Shown one piece after another: positions 1 through 5,586 of a stretch of 5,678 nt of DNA. This DNA comes from Candidatus Omnitrophota bacterium (GTDB taxonomy: Bacteria > Omnitrophota > Gorgyraeia > B26-G9). The notes under the pieces were generated by a model. It was not told the origin of the DNA. It made no database searches and saw only the letters and a list, made by a program, of their open reading frames with translations. Made by a program: the position numbers and the translations under genes. The stretch covers positions 1 through 5,678 of the forward strand of contig QNCH01000113.1 in NCBI GenBank assembly GCA_003645745.1, in the 5' to 3' direction. Numbering within the stretch: position 1 is the first letter of the stretch; the number at the start of each line of letters is the position of its first letter.

Positions 1-60
1 AACCTAGCGTATGCTTATCAGCAAAATACTAATTGGCATAAGCGCAAGCCGGAATTATAA
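1..60 (+). CDS. gatA: GatA C-terminus (partial): Asp/Glu-tRNA amidotransferase subunit A
   Basis: Frame 1 reads NLAYAYQQNTNWHKRKPEL and then TAA at 58-60. This resembles the C-terminal end of GatA, whose usual ending is an (A)YxxEQATxWHxxxP-like motif. GatA is the amidase subunit that releases ammonia from glutamine for the GatCAB transamidosome. Only 19 residues are visible; the rest lies upstream of the window. The assignment rests on the WHKRKP-type ending plus its position 4 nt before gatB, where gatA is commonly found. It also shows that the in-frame ATG at position 11 is not the gatB start, because that start would lie inside gatA. Confidence 0.85.
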   Translation, partial: NLAYAYQQNTNWHKRKPEL

Positions 61-64
61 CATT

Positions 65-1507
65 ATGGAATATGAGTCAGTTATTGGGCTGGAAGTACAT
101 ATACACTTAAACACAAGAACTAAAGCTTTTTGCAGCTGTGGAACAGAGTTTGGATTAGCTGCGAATACTCAAGTCTGTCCTGTTTGTCTGGGGTTTCCCG
201 GGACTTTGCCTGTCTTTAATGAAGTTTTTTTAGAATATGCTATTCGTGCTGGACTGGCCCTAAATTGTAAAATTGCGAATTATATAAAATTTGACCGTAA
301 AAATTATTTTTATCCTGACTTGCCAAAAGGGTACCAGATTACGCAATTTGATTTTCCTATAGGAGCTTGTGGTTATCTAAACATCGCGTTATCTAAAGGA
401 GAGAATAAACGTATTGGCGTAACCAGAGTGCATATGGAAGAGGATGCAGGTAAATTAGTGCATACAAACAGGGCAACATTGGTTGACTTTAACCGCGGGG
501 GCATTCCTTTATTAGAAATAGTTTCAGAGCCTGATTTAAATTCAGCGCAACAAGCATATACGTATCTATCAAGCCTGAAAAGTATTATTGAGTATTTGGA
601 AATTTCTGATTGTGATATGGAAAAGGGAAGTTTGCGTTGTGATGCGAATATTTCTTTAAGGCTTAAAGGTACTCAAAAATTAGGAGTTAAAGTTGAACTC
701 AAAAATATGAATTCTTTTAAGAATGTGCGTACAGCGCTTAATTATGAAATTACGCGGCAAAAGGAGCAATTGGACACAGGGAAAAAAATTGTCCAGCAAA
801 CAAGGCTTTGGGACGCGGACAAACAGAAGACAGTTGTGATGCGTGAGAAAGAGGACGCGCATGATTACCGCTATTTCCCCGAACCTGACCTTGTGCCTTT
901 TACAATTTCAAATGAACTAATTGAGCAAATCAGCTCTAATTTACCTGAACTGCCTGCAGCTAAAAAGCAGCGTTTAATAGAGCAGTATAAGTTAAGTGAA
1001 TATGACGCTGGGGTAATTAGCGCTGATAAACACCTTGCTTTATATTTTGAGGCTGTAGTTAGTGTTTATTTTGAACCAAAAGTTGTTGCTAATTGGTTGA
1101 TGGGGAGTATAATGAATTATTTAAATACTCATCAAAGTGATGCTATCAAGCTGCAGGATCTGTTGCCAGCCGAGAGATTAGTTTCTTTGTTGAAAGTAGT
1201 TGCAAAAGGTGTAATCAGCGTTAAGATTGCTAAGGAAATTCTTCCTGAGGTTATTTCCTCTAACAAGGACGCGGAGGCAATTATTAAAGAAAAAAAATTA
1301 TGCCAGATTTCTGATCCAAGCGAATTAGAATCAATTATTGATGAAATAATCAATGCTAATGCTAATGTTGTACAAGATTTTAAGGATGGTAAAACAAACG
1401 CGCTAATGTTTTTTGTTGGACAGGTAATGAAAAAAACAAGGGGTAAGGCAAATCCTCAGGTTGTTAATACAATGCTTAAGAATAAACTTATTGTAAGCGA
1501 TGCCTGA
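65..1507 (+). CDS. gatB: Aspartyl/glutamyl-tRNA(Asn/Gln) amidotransferase subunit B
   Basis: GatB is the tRNA-binding and kinase subunit of cytoplasmic GatCAB. It phosphorylates the side chain of Glu-tRNA(Gln) or Asp-tRNA(Asn) and then amidates it with ammonia channelled from GatA. Family signatures seen: VIGLEVH (residues 6-12), FDRKNYFYPDLPKGYQ (from 76), HMEEDAGK (123-130), MEKGSLRCDANIS (185-197), DYRYFPEPD (267-275), and the helical GatB/YqeY tail domain from about 330 to the end, closing with a GKANPQVVNTMLK-like motif. C23, C25, C38 and C41 form a CxC...CxxC set consistent with the zinc site of some GatB proteins. The start at 65 gives 480 aa, the usual length, beginning MEYESVIGLEVH; the ATG at 11 lies inside gatA. 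Only a weak GGA (51-53) precedes the start, so coupling to gatA translation is likely. Specificity for Asn, Gln or both cannot be told from the sequence. Confidence 0.98.
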   Translation: MEYESVIGLEVHIHLNTRTKAFCSCGTEFGLAANTQVCPVCLGFPGTLPVFNEVFLEYAIRAGLALNCKIANYIKFDRKNYFYPDLPKGYQITQFDFPIGACGYLNIALSKGENKRIGVTRVHMEEDAGKLVHTNRATLVDFNRGGIPLLEIVSEPDLNSAQQAYTYLSSLKSIIEYLEISDCDMEKGSLRCDANISLRLKGTQKLGVKVELKNMNSFKNVRTALNYEITRQKEQLDTGKKIVQQTRLWDADKQKTVVMREKEDAHDYRYFPEPDLVPFTISNELIEQISSNLPELPAAKKQRLIEQYKLSEYDAGVISADKHLALYFEAVVSVYFEPKVVANWLMGSIMNYLNTHQSDAIKLQDLLPAERLVSLLKVVAKGVISVKIAKEILPEVISSNKDAEAIIKEKKLCQISDPSELESIIDEIINANANVVQDFKDGKTNALMFFVGQVMKKTRGKANPQVVNTMLKNKLIVSDA

Positions 1508-1531
1508 AAAGCGGGGTTTCCGTTTTGATTC

Positions 1532-1565
1532 GTGGATTCCCGCTAAAAGCATTGCGGGAATGACA
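1532..1565. repeat. Short palindromic repeat (ATTCCCGC...GCGGGAAT), copy A
   Basis: An 8-bp perfect stem, ATTCCCGC (1536-1543) with GCGGGAAT (1554-1561), encloses a 10-nt loop and is bordered by GTGG on one side and GACA on the other. It begins about 25 nt after the gatB stop. The layout (TGGATTCCCGC...GCGGGAATGACA) resembles dispersed REP/dRS3-like repeats known in many bacteria. No U-tract follows on either strand, so it is not a canonical intrinsic terminator, although it could stabilise the gatB mRNA 3' end. A related inverted copy lies about 60 nt downstream. Confidence 0.6.
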
Positions 1566-1617
1566 AAAAATGAGGCGATGACAAACAACAGAATAAACAA
1601 TAGAATGCTGCTTTATA

Positions 1618-1672
1618 CTGTCATTCACTGCATAGCAGGACAGATGCCCCGCAATTTTTTAGCGGGAATCTA
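1618..1672. repeat. Short palindromic repeat, inverted and degenerate copy B
   Basis: Read on the + strand this matches the reverse complement of copy A: both contain TGTCATTC, then CCCGCAAT, a T-rich loop, TAGCGGGAATC and AC. In copy B about 20 nt are inserted between TGTCATTC and CCCGC. That insert folds with its border into a separate small hairpin: CTGTC (1618-1622) plus CTGC (1628-1631) pair with GCAG plus GACAG (1635-1643), with a 5-nt bulge. The remaining stem is CCCGC (1648-1652) with GCGGG (1662-1666). It is probably a decayed member of the same repeat family. Confidence 0.5.
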
Positions 1673-1688
1673 CTTTAAAAAATTCAAT

Positions 1689-1871
1689 TATATTCAAACG
1701 TAATTGGTTTGTAAAATTTAGGCGTTTCCCTGTGCCCTAGATTGGGACGTTCTGACCTAAGACAAACCGCAGGCGCAGCTTGCTGCGCCTAAGGTTTGGC
1801 GATAGAAGAACGTTTCAAGATGCGGTGCAGGAGGACGTCATAAAATTGCAAACCAATTGCGTTTGAGTATA
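1689..1871 (+). mobile_element. MITE-like palindromic element, copy 1 (complete)
   Basis: The body spans 1691-1869, with terminal inverted repeats TATTCAAACGTAATTGG on the left and TACTCAAACGCAATTGG (read from the other strand) on the right, each bordered by TA (1689-1690 and 1870-1871). The centre is a perfect 9-bp stem, AGGCGCAGC (1771-1779) with GCTGCGCCT (1782-1790), inside an outer CAAACC/GGTTTG pairing (1763-1768 with 1793-1798). There is no coding potential. Copies 2 and 3 share the same plan. TA borders, inverted termini and small size match non-autonomous elements mobilised by IS630/Tc1-mariner type transposases; that class assignment is inferred. This copy is the most diverged of the three (for example in the arms near 1735-1760 and 1825-1840), so it may be older. 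Confidence 0.8.
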
Positions 1872-1873
1872 AG
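1846..1873 (+). promoter_or_regulatory. Possible sigma70-type promoter at the outer end of MITE copy 1
   Basis: TTGCAA (1846-1851) and TATAAG (1868-1873) are separated by 16 nt, giving 4/6 and 5/6 matches to the TTGACA and TATAAT consensus. Both boxes fall in the right terminal repeat and its TA border. Transcription would begin near 1880 and leave a short leader to the ctpA ribosome binding site at 1922. ctpA otherwise has a 425-nt gap from gatB and needs either read-through or its own promoter. In AT-rich DNA such matches occur by chance, so this is a weak call. Confidence 0.3.
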
Positions 1874-1921
1874 TGATCTGTGAGACTAAAAATCGGTTAG
1901 AAAATGAAACGCAAAAATGTA

Positions 1922-1927
1922 AGGGAG
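1922..1927 (+). promoter_or_regulatory. Ribosome binding site of ctpA
   Basis: AGGGAG lies 5 nt before the ATG at 1933. This decides the start: the upstream in-frame GTG at 1873 has no comparable site, lies at the very end of the mobile element, and would add 20 hydrophilic residues before the signal sequence. Confidence 0.75.
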
Positions 1928-1932
1928 AAAGA

Positions 1933-3255
1933 ATGGCAAAAATAAAGATTTTAAGGATAATTTCATTTTGTTTTTTATGTGGTGTTGTTTTTAATGTTTC
2001 TGTCTATAGTCGCGCTGCAACACTTACTGATGATTTATATACACAGGTTGAACTTTTCTCAGATGTGCTTAGTACTATTGAGCGTGCTTATGTGGAGGAA
2101 GTTGAGTCTAAAGAAATGATTTATGGCGCGTTAAAAGGTATGATGGCATCTTTAGACCCATATAGCCAGTTTATGGCTCCTGATGTTTATAAAGAGCTGC
2201 AAGTTGAAACTGAAGGGCAGTTTGGAGGATTAGGCATTGAAATTACAATTAAAAATAATCTTTTAACGATTATTACCCCACTTGACGGCACACCAGCAGA
2301 TAAAGCAGGCCTTAAGGCTCAGGATCATATTGTAAAAATTGACGGTAAAATCACCAGAGATATAACATTAACTGATGCTGTGAAAAAAATGCGCGGTAAG
2401 CCTGGAACAGATGTTAAGTTAACAGTAATGCGTGACGGTGAGGATGAGTTAAAAAATTTTGTGATTACTCGTGATATTATCAAAATTAAAAGTGTAAAAA
2501 AATCGCTAATTCTTGAAGATAATATAGGATACCTTAAATTAACTGATTTTTCGGAAAAGACAAATCGGGATTTGCAGAATGCTCTTGACTCATTGGAAAA
2601 ACAGGGAATGGACAGCTTAATTTTTGATTTACGAAACAATCCTGGCGGCCTGTTAATTTCAGCAGTAGATACTGCGAGTAAGTTTTTGCCTGCAGGAAAG
2701 CTTGTTGTTTATACTAAAGGCCGTAGTTCAGGCCAGACGATAAAATATAAGGCAAAAGGGAAAACTCATTTTAAAGATATTCCTCTTGTGGTTTTAATTA
2801 ATCCTGGCTCTGCTTCAGCTTCGGAGATTGTAGCAGGTGCGATTCAGGATTATAAACGCGGCGTTATTTTAGGAACAACTTCTTTTGGCAAAGGTTCTGT
2901 ACAAACAGTTGTGCCTTTAAGGGATGGGTCAGCATTGCGGCTGACTACTGCAAAGTATTATACTCCTTTAGACAGGATGATAAATGGAAAAGGCATAGTA
3001 CCTGATGTTGTTGTAAAAAGGGAGGTTAGGAAGCAAAATAGTAAAGAGGAAAAACAGAGAGATGTCTTCTCTGAAATTGAGAAAAAAGAAAAGTCTAAAA
3101 TCGAGATTAATGAACAGGATAAACAAGAAGATAACGAAGAAGCTACGGAAGAGCAAGAAGCTAAAGAAGTTCGTGAATTTATTGCTAATGATAATCAGTT
3201 GCAAGCAGCGATTAATGTAATTCGCGGCATAAAGATATATGTGAAGGATAAATAA
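1933..3255 (+). CDS. ctpA: C-terminal processing peptidase, S41 family (CtpA/Prc-like), exported
   Basis: This is a serine protease with a Ser/Lys dyad that trims C-termini of envelope proteins, acting outside the cytoplasmic membrane. From the ATG at 1933 the protein is 440 aa. It begins with a basic-then-hydrophobic signal sequence or anchor (about residues 3-25; possible cleavage near SRA-A). An N-terminal helical segment with LDPYSQFM is followed by a PDZ domain starting near G95 (GQFGGLGIEI, GTPADKAGL). The catalytic domain carries FDLRNNPGGLL, NPGSASASE with predicted nucleophile S295, and SFGKGSVQ with K320 and Q324; the 25-residue Ser-Lys spacing matches the family. After GIVPDVVV (ending at 361) comes a roughly 50-residue linker rich in K, E, Q and D, and then the usual closing helix DNQLQAAINVIRG (420-432). 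The charged linker looks longer than in typical CtpA proteins. The gene abuts the deacetylase gene, a pairing also known in proteobacteria (envC-ctpA-yibQ). Substrates cannot be inferred. Confidence 0.95.
   Translation: MAKIKILRIISFCFLCGVVFNVSVYSRAATLTDDLYTQVELFSDVLSTIERAYVEEVESKEMIYGALKGMMASLDPYSQFMAPDVYKELQVETEGQFGGLGIEITIKNNLLTIITPLDGTPADKAGLKAQDHIVKIDGKITRDITLTDAVKKMRGKPGTDVKLTVMRDGEDELKNFVITRDIIKIKSVKKSLILEDNIGYLKLTDFSEKTNRDLQNALDSLEKQGMDSLIFDLRNNPGGLLISAVDTASKFLPAGKLVVYTKGRSSGQTIKYKAKGKTHFKDIPLVVLINPGSASASEIVAGAIQDYKRGVILGTTSFGKGSVQTVVPLRDGSALRLTTAKYYTPLDRMINGKGIVPDVVVKREVRKQNSKEEKQRDVFSEIEKKEKSKIEINEQDKQEDNEEATEEQEAKEVREFIANDNQLQAAINVIRGIKIYVKDK
3244..3248 (+). promoter_or_regulatory. 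Ribosome binding site for the deacetylase, inside the ctpA 3' end
   Basis: AAGGA lies 7 nt before the GTG at 3256 and overlaps the last ctpA codons. It supports the unusual GTG start placed directly after the ctpA TAA and implies translational coupling of the two genes. Confidence 0.7.
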
Positions 3256-4347
3256 GTGAGTAAAATCCAGTTTTTGCAAATTATTTTTGTTGTTTTTATT
3301 TTGACGGCAATTGGTGGATTTATTTTCAGGCTAAGGGACTATTCTAAGTTTGCAAGTGAATGTGACCGGCTGACTATGCAAATTTTGTCAGGATATGGTG
3401 TTGAGCCGGATGACTGCTGTAACAAAACAGAGCATAAAATAAAAAGTTTTTCTAAAAATGGCAGGTTCTGGGAAAAAGAGTTTCAGATTGGAGAGCAGAT
3501 ACAGCCTGGAAAATTGCTGCGAAAAATTTCTCAGGATAAAGATTTAGCAAAATTTAAAATTAGTAAGATAGAGGTAAAAAAAACTAAAGAAGAGAAAAAA
3601 GTTTTTATTGATTTTTATTTTAAAAATGTAAAAATTTATATTTTAGTTTTAAGACAGCGCGTAATAAAGGGGAAATTGGCTATAGTGCTTGATGATTGGG
3701 GATATAACAGAGATGTTTTTATTGAATCATTAGATTTACCTGATACAATAACTTATGCAATATTACCGTATCTTGCTTTTTCTCAATACATTGCGGAAAA
3801 ATTATCTGAAAAACAGATGGAATTTATTTTGCATCAGCCAATGGAACCCCATAATTTAAGCTCTGATAAATTGGAAAGAAATACTATTTTAGTAAGTATG
3901 AGTGAGGCTGAGATACGCGCGATTTTAAAAGATAATTTTAATAGTTTAGAGCATTTAAAAGGTATGAATAATCATATGGGCTCAAAAGTTACCGAGGATA
4001 CGAAAGTTACGCGTATTATTCTTAATGAAGTTAAAAATAATGGCCTTTATTTTTTGGATAGTTTTGTGACAAATAAATCAGTTTGTCTTAAAATCGCTGC
4101 GCTGGACAATGTGCCTTGTTTAAAACGTGATGTATTTATTGATAATCAGGCAGATTTAGAAGTAATTAAGAAGCAGCTTTTAAAAGCCAGAGATATAGCG
4201 GAAGAAAAAGGCTATGCTATTGCTATTGGCCATGCTAAGCATAATACTATTGTTGCGTTAAAAGAGATTATGCCTCAATTTGCTAAACAAGGCATAAAGT
4301 TTGTGCGTTTATCTGAACTTGTATACTCAAACGCAATTGGTTTGTAA
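3256..4347 (+). CDS. Divergent polysaccharide deacetylase family protein (YibQ-like), membrane-anchored
   Basis: The 363-aa protein starts at GTG, with no gap from ctpA. Residues 4-22 form a hydrophobic segment that probably acts as a signal anchor, placing the rest in the periplasm. Residues 25-135 form a Lys-rich region I cannot assign to a domain. The C-terminal two-thirds carry the divergent polysaccharide deacetylase signatures: LAIVLDDWGY (141-150), TYAILPYLAFS, LHQPMEP (192-198), GMNNHMGSK (236-244), FLDS (266-269), KRDVFID (290-296) and AIGHAK (323-328). The acidic and His residues suggest metal binding, but the catalytic activity and substrate of this family are poorly established; an envelope glycan role is inferred. 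The last seven residues (YSNAIGL, 357-363) and the stop codon are encoded by MITE copy 2, so the native C-terminus has been replaced after SELV; the conserved domain is unaffected. Confidence 0.9.
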   Translation: MSKIQFLQIIFVVFILTAIGGFIFRLRDYSKFASECDRLTMQILSGYGVEPDDCCNKTEHKIKSFSKNGRFWEKEFQIGEQIQPGKLLRKISQDKDLAKFKISKIEVKKTKEEKKVFIDFYFKNVKIYILVLRQRVIKGKLAIVLDDWGYNRDVFIESLDLPDTITYAILPYLAFSQYIAEKLSEKQMEFILHQPMEPHNLSSDKLERNTILVSMSEAEIRAILKDNFNSLEHLKGMNNHMGSKVTEDTKVTRIILNEVKNNGLYFLDSFVTNKSVCLKIAALDNVPCLKRDVFIDNQADLEVIKKQLLKARDIAEEKGYAIAIGHAKHNTIVALKEIMPQFAKQGIKFVRLSELVYSNAIGL

Positions 4348-4503
4348 AATTTAGGCGTTTCCCTGTGGTGTAAATTGGAACGTTTTGATTGAGTCAAACC
4401 GCAGGCGCAGTTTGCTGCGCCTAAGGATTTGCGAATGAAGAACGTTTCAAGATGCAGTGCAGGGAAATGTCATAAAATTACAAACCAATTACATTTGAGT
4501 ATA
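4322..4503 (+). mobile_element. MITE-like palindromic element, copy 2 (complete)
   Basis: The body spans 4324-4501, with termini TACTCAAACGCAATTGG (left) and TACTCAAATGTAATTGG (right, other strand) and TA on both borders (4322-4323, 4502-4503). The central hairpin is AGGCGCAG (4403-4410) with CTGCGCCT (4415-4422). It is in the same orientation as copy 1. The left end overlaps the 3' end of the deacetylase gene and supplies its TAA (4345-4347); the right end finishes 1 nt before the tsaD ATG. The right half is almost identical to copy 3: about 90 nt compared by eye with two differences, both in the terminal repeat. No protein is encoded. Confidence 0.82.
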
Positions 4504-4504
4504 T

Positions 4505-5494
4505 ATGTTAACTTTAGGTATTGAAACTTCATGTGATGAGACTGCTGCCGCGTTAGTAGATAATGGCAGGCAAGTACTTAGCTCCTCTATAAGTTCAAGT
4601 GTGCATATTCATAGTAAATTTGGCGGTATAGTGCCTGAAATTGCTTCCAGATTTCATCTTGAGTATATTAACGCGGTAGTTAAACTCGCGCTAAAAAAAG
4701 CAGGCAAAAAAAAGTCTGATCTTGATTTGATTGCGGTTACTTTTTCTCCCGGGCTTGTGGGTGCGTTGTTTGTGGGACTTTGTTTTGCTAAGGCTTTGAG
4801 TTACGGACTGGGTAAGCCGTTTATTGGAGTTAATCATATTAACGCGCATATGTTTGCGCCTTTTTTAGACGCGCAAGAGCCTGAGTTTCCTTTTATTGGG
4901 CTGGTAGTTTCCGGAGGGCATACAAATTTAGCTTATGTGCGTGATTTTGATAAAATAGAGGTGATTGGCAAAACAAGGGATGATGCTGCTGGAGAGGCAT
5001 TTGACAAGGTGAGTAAAATGTTAGGACTTGGTTATCCAGGGGGTGCGGTTATTGATAAATTAGCCTCAAGCATAGAAGAGTCTGAATTTAAATTTAGTTG
5101 CGCAAAGCTTAAAGATACTTTGGACTTTAGTTTTAGCGGAATAAAAACTGCTGTTTTATATAAAGTTAGTAAAATAAAATTAATGACCAATTTGATCAAC
5201 GCGCAAATAGCGTATTCCTTCCAAAAGCAGGTAACTGATATTATTACAGAAAAAAGTATTTTAGCTTGCGAAAAGTTTCAGACAAATCGTTTATGTGTTG
5301 GCGGAGGTGTTACCTGCAATTCATCTTTAAGGTATAAGCTTAAAAAACAGGCAAAAACAAAAGGCATAAAACTGCTTTTATCAAAGCCGAAATTTTGTAC
5401 TGATAATGCGGCAATGATTGCTATGCTGGGGTATTATTTGCATCGTAAAGGCGTGCGTTCAGAATATCAGTTAGATGCAAAAGCAGTTGCATAG
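4505..5494 (+). CDS. tsaD: tRNA N6-adenosine threonylcarbamoyltransferase TsaD
   Basis: TsaD, with TsaB and TsaE, transfers the threonylcarbamoyl group from threonylcarbamoyl-AMP to A37 of ANN-decoding tRNAs (t6A) in the cytoplasm. It is a Kae1/Qri7-type ASKHA-fold protein of 329 aa, normal for bacteria. Motifs seen: GIETSCDET (5-13), FGGIVPEIASRFH, the metal-binding HINAH with H111 and H115, SGGHT (136-140), GEAFDKVSKMLGLGYPGG, FSFSGIKTA, GGGVTCNSSLR (from 266) and CTDNAAMIA with D300, the third expected metal ligand. The ATG at 4505 fits the universal start just before LGIETSCDET. No good Shine-Dalgarno sequence is present; the nearest is a weak GAG at 4497-4499 inside the MITE. Before the MITE arrived the gene probably overlapped the deacetylase and was translationally coupled to it. 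All active-site residues are present, so the gene looks intact. Confidence 0.98.
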   Translation: MLTLGIETSCDETAAALVDNGRQVLSSSISSSVHIHSKFGGIVPEIASRFHLEYINAVVKLALKKAGKKKSDLDLIAVTFSPGLVGALFVGLCFAKALSYGLGKPFIGVNHINAHMFAPFLDAQEPEFPFIGLVVSGGHTNLAYVRDFDKIEVIGKTRDDAAGEAFDKVSKMLGLGYPGGAVIDKLASSIEESEFKFSCAKLKDTLDFSFSGIKTAVLYKVSKIKLMTNLINAQIAYSFQKQVTDIITEKSILACEKFQTNRLCVGGGVTCNSSLRYKLKKQAKTKGIKLLLSKPKFCTDNAAMIAMLGYYLHRKGVRSEYQLDAKAVA

Positions 5495-5586
5495 AATTGG
5501 GTATTTCAAATCTATGAACATCTTAAAAAGGATCAGAGAAAGAGTTCGTGGTGTTGCATAAGCAGAAATTGTAGTTAGAATTGTTT

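Noticed and set aside
11..64. N-terminal extension of gatB from the ATG at 11
   Set aside because: The extension overlaps the GatA C-terminal codons (frame 1, stop at 58-60), and GatB proteins begin just before the VIGLEVH motif, matching the ATG at 65.
1536..1575. Intrinsic terminator for gatB
   Set aside because: The stem is strong, but no T-tract follows on the + strand (GACAAAAAATGAGG), nor on the minus strand.
1403..1600. 65-codon minus-strand open frame (and the other minus-strand frames at 680-862, 1132-1353, 2325-2639, 2968-3279)
   Set aside because: All lie wholly or mostly antisense to well-supported genes, have biased composition typical of antisense shadows, and match no family I recognise.
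1500..1703. 67-codon + strand open frame after gatB
   Set aside because: It overlaps the gatB end and translates the two palindromic repeats and the start of MITE copy 1; no ribosome binding site or family resemblance.
1873..1932. Upstream GTG start for ctpA
   Set aside because: It lies at the MITE border without a ribosome binding site and puts a hydrophilic stretch before the signal sequence; ATG 1933 has AGGGAG at proper spacing.
1689..4503. CRISPR-like or tandem repeat array
   Set aside because: Repeats are ~180 bp, few, widely spaced by whole genes and differently oriented, with no regular spacers or cas genes.
4478..4505. Promoter for tsaD at the end of MITE copy 2 (TTACAA / TATATA)
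   Set aside because: Box matches are weak, and the predicted transcription start would fall after the tsaD ATG.
5514..5561. 15-codon open frame MNILKRIRERVRGVA after tsaD
   Set aside because: Too short and without a ribosome binding site; basic composition alone does not support a gene. It could be a remnant, but nothing shows this.
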